64,000 bases of DNA from Arthrobacter koreensis (lineage in GTDB: Bacteria; Actinomycetota; Actinomycetes; Actinomycetales; Micrococcaceae): assembly GCF_009193255.1 (NCBI RefSeq), contig NZ_WACG01000001.1, forward strand, positions 62,001 through 126,000, read 5' to 3'. Shown here piece after piece: positions 8,806 to 17,388 of this stretch; within the stretch, counting starts at the first letter, position 1, and each line of letters begins with the position of its first letter. The position numbers and the translations under genes were made by a program. The notes under the pieces were generated by a model. It was given only the letters and a program-made list of their open reading frames with translations, had not been told where the DNA came from and searched no databases.

Positions 8806-9684
8806 TCGGCCGTGTACCGGCCGTCCCGAGGCCGGGTGTTCCAGCACTTCGCTCCCGTTCACGGCCAGCGGCGGCGCGAAGTCCGTACCGACGTCGTAGG
8901 AAACGCCGGCGACGGCGACGGCCAGGCCGCCGTCGTAGGTCTCACGGGCCTCGGAAACAGCAGTGTTGGCATCGTTCCAGACCGGCAGGTGGGTGAGCAG
9001 CAGGCGGCGTGCCCCGGCCTCCGTTGCTGCCGCGCCGGCCCGCTTGCCGGTCAGGTGGACGCCGGTGATCGCGTCGTCGCGCCCTTCGTGGAAGGCAGCT
9101 TCACAGAGGAAAACATCGGTGTTCCGTGCGGCCTCCACCAGGCCGGGGCATGAATCGGTATCTCCCGAGTAGGCCAGGGTCCGGACCCGCTGGGTTCCGT
9201 CCCCGGCCGGCTCTACAGCCTCAACACGCAGCGCGTACGCCTCTTCCGCCGGGTGGGACACCGGGTAGGGAGTCACCGTGAACGGGCCAATCCGGACCGG
9301 TTCGCGGGCTTCCCACTGCATGAACTCGAAATCCTCGTGCATGCCCGGATCCGGTTCCAGGCCGTAGGCGACGGCAATCCGGTCTGCGGTCGCGGCGGGA
9401 CCGTAGACCTTGACCCGGTCACGTCCCCAGCCGGCGGGATCCCAGTGGACCGCCACGTGCAGTCCGCACAGGTCCATGAAGTGGTCCGGGTGCAGGTGCG
9501 TAATAAGGACGGCGTCGATGTCCTTCAAATCCATGTAACGCTGCAGGGTTCCCAGTGAGCCGTTGCCCAGGTCCAGCAGGATGCGCCAGTCGCGGACTCC
9601 GTCATTGGCGGTCACCAGGTAGCAGGAGGCGGGCGAAGCGGGGCCGGGGAAGGACCCGGAACACCCTACGATCGTCAGTTTCAT
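8803..9684 (-). CDS. MBL-fold metal-dependent hydrolase (RNase Z/cyclic phosphodiesterase-like)
   Basis: A 293-residue beta-lactamase-fold hydrolase. The zinc-binding signature is [10 protein letters not shown], with further ligands in [19 protein letters not shown] and LLTHLPVW. The start [15 protein letters not shown] is typical of actinobacterial RNase Z-like/cAMP phosphodiesterase-class proteins. It overlaps the murI end by 4 bp and precedes rph. This order (murI, MBL, rph, rdgB) is a conserved actinobacterial block. The substrate is not certain; a role in RNA or nucleotide metabolism is an inference from position. Confidence 0.85.
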   Translation of the reverse strand: MKLTIVGCSGSFPGPASPASCYLVTANDGVRDWRILLDLGNGSLGTLQRYMDLKDIDAVLITHLHPDHFMDLCGLHVAVHWDPAGWGRDRVKVYGPAATADRIAVAYGLEPDPGMHEDFEFMQWEAREPVRIGPFTVTPYPVSHPAEEAYALRVEAVEPAGDGTQRVRTLAYSGDTDSCPGLVEAARNTDVFLCEAAFHEGRDDAITGVHLTGKRAGAAATEAGARRLLLTHLPVWNDANTAVSEARETYDGGLAVAVAGVSYDVGTDFAPPLAVNGSEVLEHPASGRPVHGR

Positions 9685-10655
9685 CGGGCACCGTTCCCCA
9701 GGGCAGCGTCCGCAGCCGGCAGTCCGGCGGAGGCGCGTGCAGCGGCAATCATTTCAGGCGTGATCCGGGCAAGGACTCCGGTTGGATAGCGCGCGGCGAC
9801 GGAGTCCGCGTGCTCCACTCGCAGGACTTCGGGGCCGAGGAAGCGCCGGGCAAGCAGCTCGAACGATTCCGCGTCTCCGGTGGCTACGAACCGGTGTTTG
9901 GGCGCGGTCTCGGCAGTGCGGGCCAGGCCGTGGGTGATCAGCGCCTTGTACACGTCCTTGGCGGTCTCTTCGGCGCTTGAAACGAGCGTCACGTCCTCGC
10001 CCATCACGTAGGAAATCACGCCGGTCAGCAGCGGGTAGTGTGTGCAGCCCAGGACCAGGGTGTCCACGCCGCGTTCCTTCAGGGGCGTGAGGTAGCCGAC
10101 GGCGGCCTCCAGCACTTCCTTGCCGGCAGTGACTCCGGCCTCTACGTACTCCACGAAGGCAGGGCAGGCGACCGAGGAGACACTCAGGTGCGGGGCGGCG
10201 GCGAAAGTGTCGTCATAGGCGCGGGACCCAACCGTGGCAGCCGTGCCGATCACGCCGATGCGCCCGGTACGCGTGGCCGCGACCGCCCGGCGCACGGCGG
10301 GCTGGATGACTTCCACCACGGGAATGCCGTAGCGTCCGGTGTACCGTTCCCTGGCATCGCGCAGGACGGCGGCGGAGGCGGAGTTGCAGGCAATCACCAG
10401 GAGCTTGACGCCGGCATCCACGAGCTCATCCATGACGCCCAGGGCGTACGCCCTGACATCGGCGATTGGCAGCGGACCGTAGGGGCCGTGGGCGGTGTCT
10501 CCGACGTAGAGGATCGATTCGTTGGGCAGCTGGTCGATCACGGCGCGGGCAACCGTGAGGCCACCGACTCCCGAATCGAAAATTCCAATCGGCGCGTCAG
10601 TGGTCTTCGGCAGGTCGTCCTTCAGCAGTGAAGTACCCGGGTGGTCAGAGCTCAT
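9681..10655 (-). CDS. murI: Glutamate racemase
   Basis: Interconverts L- and D-glutamate, supplying D-Glu for peptidoglycan. It has 324 residues from the ATG at 10655. The two catalytic cysteines lie in [10 protein letters not shown] and [25 protein letters not shown] is the N-terminal family block. The longer frame from 10694 was rejected. No Shine-Dalgarno precedes the ATG, but a TATTGT hexamer ends 9 nt upstream, so a very short or absent leader is likely. The stop overlaps the MBL gene. Confidence 0.95.
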   Translation of the reverse strand: MSSDHPGTSLLKDDLPKTTDAPIGIFDSGVGGLTVARAVIDQLPNESILYVGDTAHGPYGPLPIADVRAYALGVMDELVDAGVKLLVIACNSASAAVLRDARERYTGRYGIPVVEVIQPAVRRAVAATRTGRIGVIGTAATVGSRAYDDTFAAAPHLSVSSVACPAFVEYVEAGVTAGKEVLEAAVGYLTPLKERGVDTLVLGCTHYPLLTGVISYVMGEDVTLVSSAEETAKDVYKALITHGLARTAETAPKHRFVATGDAESFELLARRFLGPEVLRVEHADSVAARYPTGVLARITPEMIAAARASAGLPAADAALGNGAR

Positions 10656-10743
10656 GATGTATCGACAATAGTCCCCGGGCCACCCAGCGTGCACTCAGCT
10701 GCCAGTGGTCTTAGTCACAGGAACGGGACTTCCCGCCCGGAGT

Positions 10744-11307
10744 TCAGCGGCGCGGAAGGCTGTCCAGCAGCGCCTTCATCAGGGTTTCCTGCAGCCAGGT
10801 GACGAAGTTGTAGACGAGTGCGAGGTACTGGTCCACGTCCTGCGCGTCCCCGGGCTCGGTGATGTCATGCAGCGCTTCGGCGTCCGCATCCGTCTTCAGC
10901 CCGAGCCTGGAGCCGAGGACAAGCCGTACGTCATTCAGGGCCTGGGCGAAGTGCCTGGCCTGCTCGTTGTCCAGGTGCAGCGGACTGGACTCCAGCGCCA
11001 GCGATGCGGCACGCAGTGAGCCGGTCTTTGATTCGCGCAGGGAGCGTTCGGTGAGCCGGCGGAATTCAAGGGAGTCGTCGTCGTTACCTGCCACGGCGTT
11101 CGGCAGCAGCCGAAGCAGGGCGGGGTCATCGGGTGCCTCAGCGCTCGTGTCCAGCCCGACCATGGCGGCCAGCGGATCTTCCGACGCAGGGGTCCGCGGC
11201 TCGAGCATGGTGATGATGTCGGCGAAAAGCCCGCGCAGCAGCGAGCGTTCGCCGGGCTCCAGCTGGGCAGTGATGCCTTTGCGGGTGAGCTTGAATCCGG
11301 TAGCCAA
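10744..11307 (-). CDS. DUF2017 family protein
   Basis: Cytoplasmic protein of 187 residues, recognised as DUF2017, a family of unknown function that sits beside clpS in actinobacteria. It is mostly helical and acidic, with no catalytic motif visible. The TTG at 11307 (LATGFKLTRKG) was chosen because AGGAAAGG lies 6 nt upstream. The longer frame to 11451 runs into clpS. The spacing of 31 nt from the clpS stop suggests cotranscription and a possible link to N-end-rule proteolysis, which is an inference. Confidence 0.8.
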   Translation of the reverse strand: MATGFKLTRKGITAQLEPGERSLLRGLFADIITMLEPRTPASEDPLAAMVGLDTSAEAPDDPALLRLLPNAVAGNDDDSLEFRRLTERSLRESKTGSLRAASLALESSPLHLDNEQARHFAQALNDVRLVLGSRLGLKTDADAEALHDITEPGDAQDVDQYLALVYNFVTWLQETLMKALLDSLPRR

Positions 11308-11338
11308 GAAGGACCTTTCCTGTGGTGTTCGGCCGTGC

Positions 11339-11647
11339 TTAGGCCTGGTCGGCTTTCTGGAACGTAGCCCAGAGACCGTAGGAGTGCATGGCGAGGGTGT
11401 GCCGTTCGGCCTCCTCGCGCGGACCGGTGGCCACCACCGATTTTCCGTCATGGTGGACCTGCATCATCAGCTGGTTCGCCTTGGACTCGGAATAGCCGAA
11501 GTAGCTCTGGAAGACGTAGCTGACGTAGCTCATCAGGTTCACCGGGTCATTCCAGACAATCACTACCCATGGCACATCCGTGGCGGTTTCCTCGCTGGCC
11601 AGGGAGTCGGTCTGGGTCCCGGTGTCCGGGAGGGTGGCAACGCTCAT
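11339..11647 (-). CDS. clpS: ATP-dependent Clp protease adaptor ClpS
   Basis: Adaptor that delivers N-degron substrates to ClpC/ClpA-ClpP. The 102-residue product has the family core: [19 protein letters not shown], with the substrate-binding NDP, then [15 protein letters not shown] and [18 protein letters not shown]. The ATG at 11647 was selected over a longer frame to 11830 that crosses the divergent promoter region. It has no Shine-Dalgarno but a TACAAT 7 nt upstream, so the message is predicted leaderless. It is divergent from pncB. Confidence 0.95.
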   Translation of the reverse strand: MSVATLPDTGTQTDSLASEETATDVPWVVIVWNDPVNLMSYVSYVFQSYFGYSESKANQLMMQVHHDGKSVVATGPREEAERHTLAMHSYGLWATFQKADQA

Positions 11648-11660
11648 GCAGCCAATTGTA
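11645..11660 (-). promoter_or_regulatory. TAnnnT -10 element before clpS
   Basis: TACAAT (complement of 11655-11660) is 7 nt before the ATG. This is a near-consensus -10 with the expected transcription start at the start codon. Confidence 0.5.
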
Positions 11661-11730
11661 GTTTGGCCAACACCCCTTGCAGCCCGCGCTCCGCTGCCGG
11701 CGGGTGCGGCGCGCGCCGGGGGCGGCGGGT

Positions 11731-11746
11731 TAGAGTTTTGGATGTG
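11731..11746 (+). promoter_or_regulatory. TAnnnT -10 element before pncB
   Basis: TAGAGT (11731-11736) is 7 nt before the GTG at 11744. There is no Shine-Dalgarno; a leaderless start is predicted, divergent from the clpS promoter. Confidence 0.5.
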
Positions 11747-13078
11747 AACGCTCCCACCGCGTGGCAGCAGCCAAATGCTGCCCTGTACACCGACCACTAC
11801 GAACTGACCATGCTGCAGGCTGCCCTGCACTCAGGCACGGCCGAACGTCGCTCAGTGTTCGAGGCCTTTGCCCGTAAGCTTCCCGACGGCAGGCGCTACG
11901 GCATCGTCGCCGGAACCGGCCGGCTCCTGGAGGCACTGGAAAACTTCCGCTTCGAGGAAGCGCAGCTGGATTTCCTGGCCGCCAACGGCGTCGTTGATGA
12001 CCGGACGCTGGCCTGGCTCGCGAACTTCCGCTTCTCCGGCACGATCACCGGCTATGCCGAAGGCGACGTCTATTTCCCCGGCTCCCCCATCCTGCAGGTT
12101 GAATCGAGTTTCGGTGAAGCCTGCATCCTGGAAACACTGATCCTTTCGGTGCTGAACCACGACTGCGCCATCGCATCGGCTGCCTCGCGGATGACCAGTG
12201 CCGCCGGCGGTCGTCCATGCATCGAGATGGGTTCACGCCGTACCCATGAAGAAGCAGCCGTGGCCGCGGCTCGGGCCGCCGTCATCGCCGGTTTCGACAG
12301 CACCTCCAACCTTGAGGCCGGGCTCCGGTACGGCATCAAGACGGTGGGCACTGCCGCGCACTCCTTCACCCTCCTGCACGATTCGGAGGTGGACGCCTTC
12401 ACCGCGCAGACGGCCTCGCTCGGCGTCAACACCTCGCTGCTCGTGGACACGTACGACGTCGAACAGGGCGTCCGCAACGCCGTCGCCGTCGCGGGCCAGC
12501 AGCTGGGCGGCGTGCGGCTCGACTCCGGCGATCTGGTTGCCCAGGCCCAGTGGGTCCGCGAGCTGCTCGATGACCTCGGCAATACGTCCACCCGGATCAT
12601 GGTGACCTCGGACCTGGATGAGTACGCCATCGCCGCGCTGGGATCCGCTCCCGTAGATGCTTACGGTGTGGGCACCTCCCTGGTAACCGGTTCCGGGGCT
12701 CCCACTGCCGGGCTGGTCTACAAGCTCGTCAGCCGGGAGGGCACGGACGGGAACTTCGTTTCAGTGGCCAAGGCTGCTAAGAACAAAGCATCCCTGGGCG
12801 GACACAAGTACGCGCTGCGCCGGATCAACCAGCGCGGCCGCGCCGTCGCCGAGGTGGTGGGCGTTGGCGCCCTCCCGCTCAATGACGGCAATGACCGTGA
12901 GCTGCTTGAGACCTTCGTCGCTGACGGCGTCGTGCAGCCCGGCTGGACCGGACCGGACGCCGTTGACCGCGCCCGTGCCCGCCATGAAGCTTCGCTGCTT
13001 GAGCTGCCGGCGGCGGCTTACCGCCTGCAGCGCGGAGAGCCCGTGATCCCCACCGAATTTGAGGAGGAAACCCGATGA
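11744..13078 (+). CDS. pncB: Nicotinate phosphoribosyltransferase
   Basis: Converts nicotinate and PRPP to nicotinate mononucleotide in the Preiss-Handler NAD salvage route. It has 444 residues. [14 protein letters not shown] near the N-terminus, the His in [18 protein letters not shown], the [18 protein letters not shown] stretch and [19 protein letters not shown] are all family landmarks. The GTG at 11744 is the start; the long in-frame extension upstream covers clpS and DUF2017 on the other strand and is not coding. It overlaps pncA by 4 bp, giving a compact salvage operon. Confidence 0.93.
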   Translation: MNAPTAWQQPNAALYTDHYELTMLQAALHSGTAERRSVFEAFARKLPDGRRYGIVAGTGRLLEALENFRFEEAQLDFLAANGVVDDRTLAWLANFRFSGTITGYAEGDVYFPGSPILQVESSFGEACILETLILSVLNHDCAIASAASRMTSAAGGRPCIEMGSRRTHEEAAVAAARAAVIAGFDSTSNLEAGLRYGIKTVGTAAHSFTLLHDSEVDAFTAQTASLGVNTSLLVDTYDVEQGVRNAVAVAGQQLGGVRLDSGDLVAQAQWVRELLDDLGNTSTRIMVTSDLDEYAIAALGSAPVDAYGVGTSLVTGSGAPTAGLVYKLVSREGTDGNFVSVAKAAKNKASLGGHKYALRRINQRGRAVAEVVGVGALPLNDGNDRELLETFVADGVVQPGWTGPDAVDRARARHEASLLELPAAAYRLQRGEPVIPTEFEEETR

Positions 13079-13692
13079 CCCGTGCACTGATTGTGGTTGA
13101 CGTCCAGAACGACTTCTGCGAAGGCGGCTCCCTGGCCGTGCCCGGCGGAAACGATGCCGCGGCGGAAATCAGCGACTACATCGAAACGTCCCGGGACAGG
13201 TACGCGGCCGTCGTGGCCACCCAGGACTGGCACATTGAACCGGGCAGCCACTTTTCCGACAATCCAAACTTCCGCGACACGTGGCCGGTCCACTGCGTTG
13301 CAGGCACCCACGGGGCGGCACTGAACCCGGACCTGGACACGGAGTTCATAGACGCCTACTTCCGCAAGGGACAGTATGAGGCCGCCTACTCCGGCTTCGA
13401 GGGGCTCCTGGCCCCGGACGTTGAAGTGCCGCTGGGCGATCCGGACGCTGAACCGGCGCCGGACGAGGACGCCGTCAGCCTTGACGACTGGCTGCGGGAC
13501 AACGGCGTGGACGAGGTTGTGATCGTTGGCCTGGCCACCGAATACTGTGTCAAGGCCACTGCACTGGACGCCATCGCGGCCGGTTACAACACGGCCGTCA
13601 TCCCGGAGCTGTGCCGCGGCCTGGACCGGGTCGATGTCCGCGCCGCCCTGGACGAGCTGGAGGACGCCGGCGTCGAGCTGCTGGACCTCTAA
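13075..13692 (+). CDS. pncA: Nicotinamidase/pyrazinamidase
   Basis: Hydrolyses nicotinamide to nicotinate, the substrate of the preceding gene product. The 205-residue isochorismatase-fold enzyme shows the full catalytic triad D9, K98 and C158 (in EYCVKATALDA) and the metal ligands D51, H53, H59 and H73. The ATGA overlap with pncB indicates coupled translation. An enzyme of this kind would activate pyrazinamide, as in mycobacteria. A long hairpin follows the stop within 5 bp. Confidence 0.95.
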   Translation: MTRALIVVDVQNDFCEGGSLAVPGGNDAAAEISDYIETSRDRYAAVVATQDWHIEPGSHFSDNPNFRDTWPVHCVAGTHGAALNPDLDTEFIDAYFRKGQYEAAYSGFEGLLAPDVEVPLGDPDAEPAPDEDAVSLDDWLRDNGVDEVVIVGLATEYCVKATALDAIAAGYNTAVIPELCRGLDRVDVRAALDELEDAGVELLDL

Positions 13693-13696
13693 CCCC

Positions 13697-13756
13697 ATCG
13701 ACATGACAGAAACTGCCCGTATCGGCTTCGATACGGGCAGTTTCTGTCATCTCGAT
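13697..13756. repeat. Long palindromic repeat, copy 1 (pncA/helicase convergence)
   Basis: The arms at 13697-13724 and 13729-13756 pair over 28 bp with a single mismatch; the inner 22 bp are perfect, around a 4-nt loop GCTT. The arm core is ATGACAGAAACTGCCCGT, flanked by ATCGA. Nearly the same arm recurs at 56.9 kb. It lies between two convergent genes and probably acts as a bidirectional terminator, but its sequence conservation goes beyond what a terminator needs. Confidence 0.8.
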
Positions 13757-13769
13757 AAGGGGGGGCGGA

Positions 13770-15560
13770 TTACTTGCGGCCGATGAACCAGTCCTGCAGT
13801 TTGGCCAGCCGCTTCTGGAGCTGTTCCTCGTTGGCCTGTGCAACGGCCGGTCCGCCGCAGATCCGGCGCAGTTCGGAATGGACCACGCCGTGGGGCATTC
13901 CCGAGCGGGCGGACCACGCGGACACATTCTTCGCCAGCTGGGCGCGCAGCTCGGTCAGGTGCCGGTGGTCGGCCACCGAGGGCAGCTGTTCCGGGACGGC
14001 TTCCTCCGGCTTTTTCCGGCCGCGGCGGGAGAGCTGTTCCTGCTGGCGCTGGCGCAGCAGCATGGTCACCTGATCCGGGTCCAGGAGGCCGGGGATGCCC
14101 AGGAAGTCCTGCTCATCCTCGCTGCCCAGCTCGCCGCCGGTACCGAACTCGCCGCCGTCGAAAAGCACACGGTCAAAGGACGCCTGCGATTCAAGCGCCT
14201 CGAACTTCTGCTTCTGCAGCTCTCCGGAGGCCTTCTCTTCCCGGTTCGCGGCCTCCATCAGGGAGTCGTCCAGGCCGAATCCCTCTTCCTCCGCATGATT
14301 CTCCGGCCGGTCCAGGGCGTGGTCCCGCTCAACTTCCATCTCATTGGCCAGGAGCATCAGGTGCGGCACCGAGGGCAGGAAGACCGACGCCGTCTCGCCG
14401 CGTTTGCGGGCACACACAAAACGCCCCACGGCCTGGGCGAAGAACAGCGGCGTTGCCGTGGACGTCGCATAGACGCCGACGGCGAGGCGAGGCACGTCCA
14501 CGCCTTCGGACACCATGCGCACGGCCACCATCCACCGGGTGTCCCCGGCGGAGAAGTCATCGATTTTTTCAGATGCCTTGGCGTCATCGGAGAGGATCAC
14601 CGTGGGTGACTCCCCGGTGATTCTCTTCAGCTGGCCGGCATAGGCCCGGGCGTCCTCATGGTCGGTCGCGATCACCAGGCCGCCGGCGTCGGGCACGGTA
14701 CGGCGAACCTCGCTCAGGCGGCGGTCCGCGGCTGCCAGGACCGCCGGGATCCACTCGCCCGTCGGGTTGAGCGCGGTGCGCCAGGCATGCGCAGTGATGT
14801 CCTTGGTGACGGCGGCCTCGCCGAGCGACGCAGCCATTTCCTCTCCGGCACTGTTGCGCCAGCGCATCTGGCCGGAATAGGCCATGAAGATCACCGGACG
14901 GACAACGTGGTCTTTCAGGGCCTGGCCGTAGCCATAGGTGTAGTCGGCCTTGGAACGCCGGATCCCCGCGCCGTCCTCGATGTACTCCACGAAGGGAATC
15001 GGCGCCGTGTCGGAGCGGAACGGCGTACCGGTCAGGGCGAGGCGCTTCGTGGCCGGTTCAAAGGCCTCCCGGATGCCGTCGCCCCAGGACAGGGCATCAC
15101 CGCCGTGGTGGATCTCGTCCAGGATCACGAGGGTGCGCGCGGCTTCCGTCTTGGCGCGGTGCAGCATGGGCTTGCTGGCCACCTGGGCATAGGTGACCGC
15201 GACGCCGATGAAACCGTGGCCGTGCCGGCCGTCAGCGTTCTTGAAATTCGGGTCCAGTGCCAGGCCGACGCGGGCGGCGGCATCCGCCCACTGCCGTTTC
15301 AGGTGGTCCGTGGGCGCCACCACGGTAATCCGGTTGACGATCCCCCGGTCCACCAGTTCGGTGGCCACTCGAAGCGCGAAGGTGGTCTTACCTGCCCCGG
15401 GCGTCGCGACGGCGAGGAAATCGCTGTCATTCTTCGTGAAGTATCGCTCCAGGGCTTCGGCCTGCCACTGGCGCAGCTTAGGGGCTGTTCCCCAGGCCGC
15501 TCGCTCAGGGTAGGCAGGGGGCAATGCCGGTCCGCCGCCGAACAGGGTATCGGGACTCAC
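13770..15560 (-). CDS. DEAD/DEAH-box superfamily II helicase
   Basis: SF2 helicase or translocase of 596 residues. Motif I is ATPGAGKTT (52-60), motif II DEIH (148-151), motif III LTGTPFRSD (176-184), and motif VI lies within QAVGRFVCARKRGE. The ATPase core is followed by a charged helical C-terminal region ending in a conserved-looking LQDWFIGRK. The GTG start overlaps the upstream MFS stop by 4 bp. Its substrate and process are unknown; no nuclease or methylase is adjacent, so a defence role is not supported. Confidence 0.88.
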   Translation of the reverse strand: MSPDTLFGGGPALPPAYPERAAWGTAPKLRQWQAEALERYFTKNDSDFLAVATPGAGKTTFALRVATELVDRGIVNRITVVAPTDHLKRQWADAAARVGLALDPNFKNADGRHGHGFIGVAVTYAQVASKPMLHRAKTEAARTLVILDEIHHGGDALSWGDGIREAFEPATKRLALTGTPFRSDTAPIPFVEYIEDGAGIRRSKADYTYGYGQALKDHVVRPVIFMAYSGQMRWRNSAGEEMAASLGEAAVTKDITAHAWRTALNPTGEWIPAVLAAADRRLSEVRRTVPDAGGLVIATDHEDARAYAGQLKRITGESPTVILSDDAKASEKIDDFSAGDTRWMVAVRMVSEGVDVPRLAVGVYATSTATPLFFAQAVGRFVCARKRGETASVFLPSVPHLMLLANEMEVERDHALDRPENHAEEEGFGLDDSLMEAANREEKASGELQKQKFEALESQASFDRVLFDGGEFGTGGELGSEDEQDFLGIPGLLDPDQVTMLLRQRQQEQLSRRGRKKPEEAVPEQLPSVADHRHLTELRAQLAKNVSAWSARSGMPHGVVHSELRRICGGPAVAQANEEQLQKRLAKLQDWFIGRK

Positions 15561-16975
15561 GCTTGGGAATGCACCTTTCCGGTACTTGGTCTAACACTTG
15601 CACTGCGGATACCCGCCGCTGTTCCAATCACGGCGAAAACCGCCAGGACCAGCCACATCACGGAATACCCGGACTGCTGGTCCACAGGCTGCTGCTGCAC
15701 CAGGACTGCCAGCAGGACCCCGCCTGCCGCGGTGCCCGCTACCGCGCCCACCTGGTCGGAGAGCTGGAGCGACGCGGAATTCTTTCCCCGGTCAGCTGCC
15801 GTGGACGCATCGAGAACCAGGACCGAAGTGCTGGAAAGCGCCGCGTCCATGGCTACCCCGGCCAGTGACCAGACCGCCACCAGGAGCCAGAACGGGGCCT
15901 GGGCTCCGGCCAGCAAACCGGTGCCGCCGATTGAGAGCGTCAGCAGTCCCGAACCTCCCGCCAGAAGCAGGTATCGCCGGGGTCCCGGGACCCGTGCCTG
16001 CAGGAAGGATCCAATGGCCCAGCCTACCGCGCCCGCGGTCAGCGCGATTCCGGCCGTGGCCGGGCTCACCCCGTAGACGGCCAGCAGCAGCACGGGCATA
16101 AAGGCTTCCGCGGAGACGAAAGCGGCGTTGATCAGTCCGCGTGTCGCCACGACCGAAGGCAGTCCGCGCCGCAGCCAGAGCGTGCCGCGCGGAAGCAGCA
16201 CGGCGAGCGCCGCCACGGCTGCCAGGACACCGGCGGCCGCCAGCAGGCCCAACACCACCGATCCCCTGGCCGCAGCCTCATTGGCGGCCCACTGCGCAGC
16301 AAACACGCCGCCGGCCAGGAAGACGCCCCACACCGCGCGTCGCCGTGCCAGTGCGGGATCAAGCTCGGGGTTCTCCGGGGCGCCCAGATGCCGGACGCGC
16401 GGCCACACAAGCGCGGCGGCCACGGCCACGATGGGAATGGCGACGGCAAAGACCCACCGCCAGCTCGCGTACTGGGCCAGGAGCCCGGCTGCCAGCGGAC
16501 CCACCATAGACGGCAGGATCCAGGCCGTCGCCACCCATCCGAAAACCACAGGCTGCAGCCGCGAGGGATACACCTGGCCAATGATCACGTACAGCGCCAC
16601 CACCATGGCACCGCTGCCCAGGCCGGAGACCGCCCGGCCGGCGGTAACCAGCCAGAATTCGCCCGCCGCGGCCGAAAGAACCAGCCCTGCAACGAGGAGG
16701 GCCATGCCGGTAATCAGCGACTGGCGGGGTCCCTCGGCGTCGCAGCGCGAGCCGGCCAGCACCGAGCCAAGGAGCGACGCCGTCAGGAACATCGAGAAGG
16801 CAAGTCCGTACCCTGCGCCGGCGCCCAGATCGTCTCCGATCACGGGCATCGCCGTCGTCACCGCCATCGCTTCGAAAGCCACAGAGGTGACTATCGCCAC
16901 GACGCCGAGGGTCAGCGGCCGGAAGGCAGCGGACATTGCGCCGTCACGCCTGTCCGCGGGCAGGGGCTCACTCAT
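15557..16975 (-). CDS. MFS transporter (drug-efflux type)
   Basis: Major facilitator superfamily permease of 472 residues with about 12-14 hydrophobic segments. The first helix ends before MPVIGDDLGAGAGYG, and GSRCDAEGPRQ in the loop after helix 2 is a variant of motif A. The overall pattern resembles drug:H+ antiporters. The ATG at 16975 has no strong ribosome site. It overlaps the helicase gene by 4 bp, but no functional link is evident. The transported substrate is unknown. Confidence 0.85.
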   Translation of the reverse strand: MSEPLPADRRDGAMSAAFRPLTLGVVAIVTSVAFEAMAVTTAMPVIGDDLGAGAGYGLAFSMFLTASLLGSVLAGSRCDAEGPRQSLITGMALLVAGLVLSAAAGEFWLVTAGRAVSGLGSGAMVVALYVIIGQVYPSRLQPVVFGWVATAWILPSMVGPLAAGLLAQYASWRWVFAVAIPIVAVAAALVWPRVRHLGAPENPELDPALARRRAVWGVFLAGGVFAAQWAANEAAARGSVVLGLLAAAGVLAAVAALAVLLPRGTLWLRRGLPSVVATRGLINAAFVSAEAFMPVLLLAVYGVSPATAGIALTAGAVGWAIGSFLQARVPGPRRYLLLAGGSGLLTLSIGGTGLLAGAQAPFWLLVAVWSLAGVAMDAALSSTSVLVLDASTAADRGKNSASLQLSDQVGAVAGTAAGGVLLAVLVQQQPVDQQSGYSVMWLVLAVFAVIGTAAGIRSASVRPSTGKVHSQA

Positions 16976-17042
16976 AAGGGCATCAGGACTTTACTGCCGC
17001 GCGGAGTGCGACGGCGACGAAGGGCCGGGGCAGGAACGGGGG

Positions 17043-17348
17043 TTACTTCTTCCCGCCGTCATCCTTGCCCGGGCGCAGCCCTTCGTAGATCTCCTTGCAG
17101 GCGGGGCAGACCGGGAACTTCTTGGGGTCCCGGCCCGGGGTCCAGACCTTCCCGCACAGGGCGATCACGGGCTCGCCCGAGAGGGCCGATTCCATGATCT
17201 TTTCCTTGCGGACGTAGTGCGAGAAACGCTCGGCGTCACCCGGCTCAACCAGCTCGCGCTGCTCTTCGCGCTCGATGACGGCGGTCGAAGAACCGCTGTC
17301 AGCCCGGCGCATGGGGTCGGATTCGAAGGGATCAGGAGGCAGAGTCAT
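17043..17348 (-). CDS. DUF3039 domain-containing protein
   Basis: Small protein of 101 residues recognised as DUF3039, a conserved actinobacterial family of unknown function. It carries potential metal ligands: FSHYVRK, ALCGKVW and a CPACK pair. This suggests a zinc-ribbon-like fold with ligands H, C and CxxC. The C-terminus is Lys/Gly-rich. A TAAGAT hexamer lies 6 nt before the ATG, predicting a leaderless message. Neighbours do not reveal its job. Confidence 0.85.
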   Translation of the reverse strand: MTLPPDPFESDPMRRADSGSSTAVIEREEQRELVEPGDAERFSHYVRKEKIMESALSGEPVIALCGKVWTPGRDPKKFPVCPACKEIYEGLRPGKDDGGKK

Positions 17349-17360
17349 GTCCCCATCTTA
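17346..17360 (-). promoter_or_regulatory. TAnnnT -10 element before the DUF3039 gene
   Basis: TAAGAT (complement of 17355-17360) is 6 nt before the ATG; a leaderless start is predicted. Confidence 0.5.
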
Positions 17361-17388
17361 GTACCCGCAGCATTACGAAACCCGGCTC

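Noticed and set aside
13770-15560. Helicase as part of a phage-defence island
   Set aside because: Its neighbours are pncA, an MFS transporter and DUF3039. No methylase, nuclease, integrase or skewed base composition supports a defence role.
14658-16076. Plus-strand open frame of 472 codons opposite the helicase and MFS genes
   Set aside because: It is antisense to two real genes and lacks motifs or a translation start signal.
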